Source of the DNA: Cardiocondyla obscurior
Lineage: Eukaryota; Arthropoda; Insecta; Hymenoptera; Formicidae
Length of the DNA: 64,000 nucleotides
Direction: 5' to 3'
Assembly: GCF_019399895.1 (NCBI RefSeq)
Contig: NC_091865.1
Span: 4,407,001 to 4,471,000, forward strand
Positions 59,985-64,000 of this stretch are shown here, piece by piece (the stretch's first letter is position 1; the number at the start of each line of letters is the position of its first letter). A program made the position numbers and the translations under genes. The notes under the pieces are model-generated. The model was given only the letters and a program-made list of their open reading frames with translations. It was not told the DNA's origin and did not search any database.

Positions 59985-60150
59985 TCAGCGGAAAAATCTG
60001 CTTTGCAACAAATGCAACTGCTATAAAAATCGTAAGTTCTTTTGGTGTGTGCTTTTATTATTGGTCGAATCTAGAAGCATAGACTTATAATAATATTAAC
60101 GATTTTTTAATTTGTTGCAAAGCAGCATTTTCCGCTCAGTATACCCTTTA
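59985..60150. repeat. short fold-back repeat, GCAAAGCAG family
   Basis: The ends TTCAGCGGAAAAATCTGCTTTGCAAC and its complement-like partner face each other around an AT-rich middle that includes TCTAGAAGCATA. Related pieces lie near 29200-29300 and 22125. Confidence 0.7.
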
Positions 60151-60431
60151 TTGATGTTTTCCTTTCCACGTATTTGTAAATATTTTCTTCGCAGAGTATG
60201 ATATACGTAAAATTTCTAATATTTGTTCACTTTCCAATTGTATACATAATATATCCCAGTGAACATTGTGTCATCATAATGGCATCATAAAGGCGTCTTA
60301 TTTTTTATATGACGTCTTTTTAAAACTGTCTATAAAATATAATTTTGATATTGTGAAGACATCTTATGTCTCGTTTTGAAATATCTTAATGATGTCATAA
60401 TGACGTATCGCTTCTGACTTGAAACGATTTT

Positions 60432-60528
60432 AAGATAAGTTAAGAACACATTTATGATATCTTTAAGATTCTTTAAATCGATATTAAGATACCTTAAAGA
60501 TATCATAAATGTGTCTTTAACTTGTCTT
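60432..60528. repeat. 36-bp inverted repeat, three mismatches, 24-bp loop
   Basis: 60432-60468 and 60493-60528 pair through ACACATTTATGATATCTTTAA and its complement. It may be the right end of a larger decayed element starting near 60255. Confidence 0.8.
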
Positions 60529-60856
60529 AATATTCTATTAATGTATTATTTTACTAAATAACATTTTAAAACATATGTATATGTTTTTCAAATAAATTCT
60601 TTTTATTATTTAATTTAATTAAATAATTAAAATAAATAACTTAAAATGTACATATAAATATATATGCATATGTACATGTCAACTTATACTTTTAACAATA
60701 AAAAGTAACATTGTGTTAAAAATATTATTATAAATCAATCGTTAATTATTTCTTTTTAATATTACTTAACATACATATTACACATTAATAAAATTGACCA
60801 CAGAGGCCTAATTCCTGCTACAAATTTATTCTAATCTCGATGTCAAGCACAAGCTG

Positions 60857-61051
60857 TTAATAGGTCGTCCACGATTTAATTGTGTTCCAACTCCACACGT
60901 AAATGACAATCAGGCGTATCGACGCTCCAAAACTAAAATTCGAGCAATCTTCAGGACCGCAAGCGATTAGATGGGTGCTGTCAACACTCCAAGCAATAAA
61001 TGCCACACAATATGTATGTCCTTCAAAAGTTTTCCGTCGAGTATGCGTCAT
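60857..61051 (-). pseudogene. WDR26: fragment of a WDR26-like WD40 gene
   Basis: The minus-strand frame contains FEGHTYCVAFIAWSVDSTHL followed by IACGPEDCS. This matches the WD repeat of WDR26 (GHxYGVSYIAWSPDxxYLxACGPDDCS), a component of the CTLH ubiquitin ligase. After DCS the sequence degrades, then WSWNT may be the end of the same blade. Only one blade is present with no start or flanking exons, so this is a gene scrap rather than a gene. Confidence 0.7.
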
Positions 61052-61100
61052 TCGTAATGATATCTGTAATATATTATTGTGTAATATATATATATATATA

Positions 61101-61467
61101 TACAGGGTGTATTATTCCATATTGACAAACTGTCAGAGTTAGATAGGTCTTGTGGATACAAATTAATAAGTCCTGTGCCGTTTTGCAAAATTCTCAATAG
61201 TTATTGAGAAAAAAATTAATTTGTCTAGCGCAAGAGCGACAAGGAAGCTACGCATGAGTGAGCGCGACAGGCGAGTAGCTAAAAATGGTGCCGTCGCCTG
61301 TCGCGCTCACTCGCCCGCAGCTTCCTTGTTGCTCTTGCGCTAGACAAATTAATTTTTTTCTCAATAACCATTGAGAATTTTGCAAAATGGTGTGGGACTT
61401 TCTTATTTGTCTACCCGAGTTCTGTCTATTCCTAACGGATTCGACACATGGGGTGAGACACCCTGTA
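61101..61467. mobile_element. fold-back MITE, GAGCGCGACAG family, copy 3
   Basis: Ends are TACAGGGTGTATTATTCC and GAGACACCCTGTA. The core is GAGTGAGCGCGACAGGCGA with its near-perfect inverted partner after GTGCCGTCG. It sits among host-gene fragments. Confidence 0.9.
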
Positions 61468-61688
61468 ATTATATACTATATATGTATGTATTTATATATT
61501 TATATATATGTATAAATATAATATATAAAAGTGTTTTTACTAATTATAGGAAAACATGAATATTTTGATATTTACCAAACAAAATATAAAAAAAGTTAAC
61601 GTTTTATTTAATGTAGTACACTACACAAAAAAGTATATGTATCAAATTAATATTAAAAATATTATTATCAAGTTTTTCATTAAATTAC

Positions 61689-62090
61689 CTTAAAGGACTT
61701 TTCCTCGGTATGCACTTTAATATGTCGCAGCAGTTGGCTCGGTTTTTGAAAAGACTTCATGCATATGGTGCATTTGTACATTGTTTTATGTTTTGTTCCC
61801 CTTTTAATTTGCTTTACTATCTTTGTCTGTAACTATAAAATAATAAACATGATAAAGATTCTGGAAAATAAAACGCAATTTGTTTGTTAGAACCATTTCT
61901 AAAGGAAAAAAATAAACCTACTAAACTATTTAATAAATTCTTAATTATTTACCCTGTAATGCTTGCAAATGTGCATTTGATGAAGCACAGGCTGAACAAA
62001 CTGTATGTTGCATAATTTATACTTTTGCACATCCTCACTCGTCTACTTTTCTCTGTGAAGTTTAAAATGCACATTTAATTGAACCTGATA
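61689..62090 (-). pseudogene. fragment of a C2H2 zinc-finger gene, two exons
   Basis: Exon 61832-61689 is open for 48 codons and encodes one full finger (YKCTICMKSFQKPSQLLRHI, then KVHTEEKSFK). It is bounded by an acceptor TATAG and donor AAG|GTAATT. The preceding exon ends at 61953 (AGG|GTAAAT) in matching phase. It carries NVHFKLHREK, then an in-frame TAG, then YKLCNIQFVQPVLHQMHICK, a finger that has lost a Cys. Intron-exon structure is retained, so it is a DNA-level copy rather than a retrocopy. Confidence 0.7.
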
Positions 62091-62248
62091 TAACACATGT
62101 AAAAATAAAATTAATCTTTAAAACAAATTATTCAAATAATTATAAATTTTCTGTAATATCTTAAATTCTCCAAAAAGTACACATCTCTGAGCAGCCTTGC
62201 AATTATATGTCATAACTTTAGCAACTACTGACAATAAGATTGATGTAC

Positions 62249-62698
62249 CTTGAATCATCAACAGTAAATTTTAATTTCCATGTACATGGTTCAGTAAAAC
62301 TATCCACACATGGAAACCATAATCTAGTTGAATTTTCGTAACTATATGTATACATATGTGCACCACTCTAGAAAAAATTATTAATACATAAAGTTTACAT
62401 TATTATAATAAATGTTTGCCGAGACAAATAATTTTAAAGATTTATATAAAAAAACTTTTCAATTATAACATGTTCGTTTACCTCAGTTAAAGTTTCTTCA
62501 CAGTTTGGTATCACAATATGCACTCTTCCTTCTGACTGTTGCAATAAAAACTCAATACTCATCTTTAATCTTTTGTCTTCAGCAACCAAATGTGCTGCAT
62601 CTGGTGGTATTTGAACTACTAATTCACTAGCATTATTATCAGGATCAACTCTCTGAGCTGTAGCAAGGTACATGTTGGAGAAAAATTCCAGAAACCGT
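62249..62698 (-). pseudogene. TAF2: two-exon fragment of TAF2 (TFIID subunit 2)
   Basis: Exon 62698-62482 encodes ELVVQIPPDAAHLVAEDKRL, then SIEFLLQQSEGRVHIVIPNC. Exon 62367-62249 encodes YSYENSTRLWFPCVDSF, then CTWKLKFTVDDS. Both match consecutive parts of the M1-peptidase-like domain of TAF2. Splice sites GAG|GTAAAC and CTAG|AGT join in phase 0. No preceding or following TAF2 exon is found next to it, and zinc-finger fragments take over downstream. It is therefore best seen as a duplicated fragment, although no internal stop is present. Confidence 0.75.
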
Positions 62699-62789
62699 CT
62701 GTAATAAGATTGAAAATCGATCAATTAATAACCATAACTATCACTAAGCTATTAAAAAACAATTCACTTACTGTTTACACGTCTTGCTC

Positions 62790-62999
62790 GCGTGTCGTTC
62801 TTTACTCTGCCTCACGCGTTGTCGCCTCGCCTTGCTCGCTCGCCTCTTCCTTGTCGCGCTTAGGCTAGAAAAATTAATTATTTTTCTCAATTGAGAACTA
62901 TTGAGAATTTTTCAAAACGGTAAAGAACTTTTTTACTTATCTCCTCAAGACCTACCTATCCGTATAAGATTTTACACATGGGCTGAGACACCCTGTATA
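62790..62999. mobile_element. right half of a GAGCGCGACAG MITE
   Basis: From CTTCCTTGTCGCGCTTAGGC through AAAAATTAATTATTTTTCTC to GAGACACCCTGTATAT. The left arm is missing or replaced by an imprecise CTCGC-rich stretch. Confidence 0.7.
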
Positions 63000-63171
63000 T
63001 TTGTATATATTTTCTTACCTCTAAAAATGTGTAACAACTCTAATTCGTTGTGTTAAGTTATAATAATATTTTAAGGTGATAAACTCGAGTTTTTAAAATC
63101 TTAAAGTCGTCCTTATGTCGCTTTTTACCACGGACTAAGGAAAAAGATGACCTTTAAGTGACGTCTACTAC

Positions 63172-63991
63172 ACAGTATACTAAGAGACAGTAGCACAGTA
63201 TACTAAGAGACAGTAGGGACAGTAAGCGAAAATTTGTCAGCCGCGCAGTTTCGCTCGCGCATCTACGAGCGGCCATGTTTTTGGGCGCACCAATAGCGTT
63301 GACTGTAAATTAATTTGAAATTGCTTTAATTTCAAAACAGTTTAATAACGTATTTGTTATGTTTTAAAGGGGTTAATAACTCTGAACTCATAATAAAACA
63401 AAAGAAAAGAAATATATTTATTTAATAAAGGCAGTTGACATGAGGTGTAACTATGAGACGGACCAAGATTCTAGCAATTGATGGTTCCTAAAGCTCGGTG
63501 TACATACACGATGCAAGAAATTGAACAAAGTTTTAACACCAAGCTCAACACTAGCTTAAAAAGTAGTGTACATACACTAGCTTTATAAGTTAGTATTGGG
63601 CTTAGTGCTGTAACTTTGTTTAATTTCTTACAACGTGTACACTCGTGGTCAGAATGATTGCAACACATAAAGTTGCAACATAATTTTTAGAAACAGAAAA
63701 TGCGAACCGCTAAATTCGTTTACGTGCAATATAATTGTAAACAAACCCACCCTTCCAATGTGCATATGCAAAATTAAAATAAAAACATTGTTTAATTTCT
63801 CGGGGCCCACGTACTATTTATACGGCATTTGCTGCCTAAAGACTTCAATTTCTCGAGGCCCACAAAATTATTTATACGGCATTTGCCGCCCAAAAACATG
63901 GCGCCGGGTCATGTGACCAGAAATATTTGGCTGAAAAAGATCAAAGGTACCGACGCTCACTGTCCCTACTGTCTCTTAGTATACTGTGACG
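63172..63991. mobile_element. 0.8-kb non-autonomous DNA transposon with CAC-type termini
   Basis: The left terminus CACAGTATACTAAGAGACAG is present twice in tandem (63172 and 63195, 23-bp step). The right terminus at about 63957-63991 is its complement, including CCCTACTGTCTCTTAGTATA. The interior has a palindrome around 63490-63640 (TAGTGTACATACACTAGC) and a tandem repeat at 63796-63898. No transposase is encoded. The class (CACTA-, Chapaev- or other CAC-type) is not settled. Confidence 0.75.
63796..63898. repeat. two-copy tandem repeat, about 52-bp period
   Basis: Both copies contain AATTTCTCG(G/A)GGCCCAC, then ATTTATACGGCATTTGC and GCC(T/C)AAA. They lie near the right end of the CAC-type transposon. 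Confidence 0.85.
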
Positions 63992-64000
63992 TCACCTTCT

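Larger units (their letters stand above)
59331..60856. other. spacer with short fold-back repeats
   Basis: Two inverted repeats are clear and listed separately (59985-60150 and 60432-60528). 59560-59720 is GC-richer and could belong to the gene E promoter. No coding sequence is supported. Confidence 0.4.

Noticed and set aside
62249..62698. TAF2 as a functional gene
   Set aside because: Exons before and after the two found are missing and zinc-finger fragments follow on the same strand.
1..64000. CRISPR arrays, operons, tRNA or rRNA genes
   Set aside because: The DNA is eukaryotic with spliced genes; no spaced direct repeats, cloverleaf or rRNA sequence was recognised.

Overview
This is a stretch of AT-rich insect nuclear DNA. 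The organism is probably a hymenopteran and plausibly an ant, but that is an inference from gene content, split-gene structure, base composition and transposon types; the sequence does not name a species. The backbone is a tandem array of GMC-family FAD oxidoreductases (glucose dehydrogenase [FAD, quinone]-like), all on the minus strand. Five copies can be assembled with consistent splice phases and no internal stops: A (492-3193, 3 exons, 623 aa), B (8918-11665, 3 exons, 637 aa), C (14409-16295, one coding exon, about 628 aa, ending in KDEL), D (23591-28218, 5 exons, 646 aa, signal peptide and Cys-rich N-terminus) and E (51674-57941, 4 coding exons, 634 aa, with a 3.5 kb intron 1). A sixth copy is dead and split. 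Its N-terminal half lies at 43960-45330 and its C-terminal end at 31750-32100, with about 12 kb of transposons between them.

Layout from left to right. 0-16.4 kb holds genes A, B and C with ordinary AT-rich spacers. 16.5-23.5 kb is a repeat yard with copies of a hairpin-bearing repeat family, two abutting fold-back elements, a perfect 70-bp palindrome and a 141-bp tandem duplication. 23.5-28.2 kb is gene D. 28.2-31.7 kb is gene-empty. 31.7-45.3 kb is the broken GMC gene, enclosing a nest of two convergent, decayed tyrosine-recombinase (DIRS-like) retrotransposons, GC-rich tandem repeats, chimeric MITE pieces and an LTR-like block. 45.3-51.4 kb holds a dead Tc1-like transposase and two large fold-back elements. 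51.6-57.9 kb is gene E, whose introns carry a 0.56 kb MITE, a 2.1 kb fold-back element and a LINE scrap. 60.8-62.7 kb is a mosaic of fragments of unrelated host genes (WDR26, a C2H2 zinc finger, TAF2), still with introns and all on one strand. The window ends in a 0.8 kb transposon with CAC-type terminal inverted repeats.

The GMC enzymes share an N-terminal Rossmann FAD site, both GMC signature regions and the C-terminal catalytic His. They oxidise alcohols or sugars using FAD; individual substrates cannot be read from sequence. They appear subfunctionalised. A, B and E have an uncleaved-anchor-like hydrophobic N-terminus, C has a possible ER-retention tail, and D is predicted secreted and lacks the usual Asn/His at the second catalytic position. 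The most notable non-genic signals are the terminal and internal complementary repeats of the minus-strand DIRS-like element, the host-gene-fragment mosaic, the covarying hairpin shared by dispersed repeats, and a CTCF-like core motif carried by one of those repeats.
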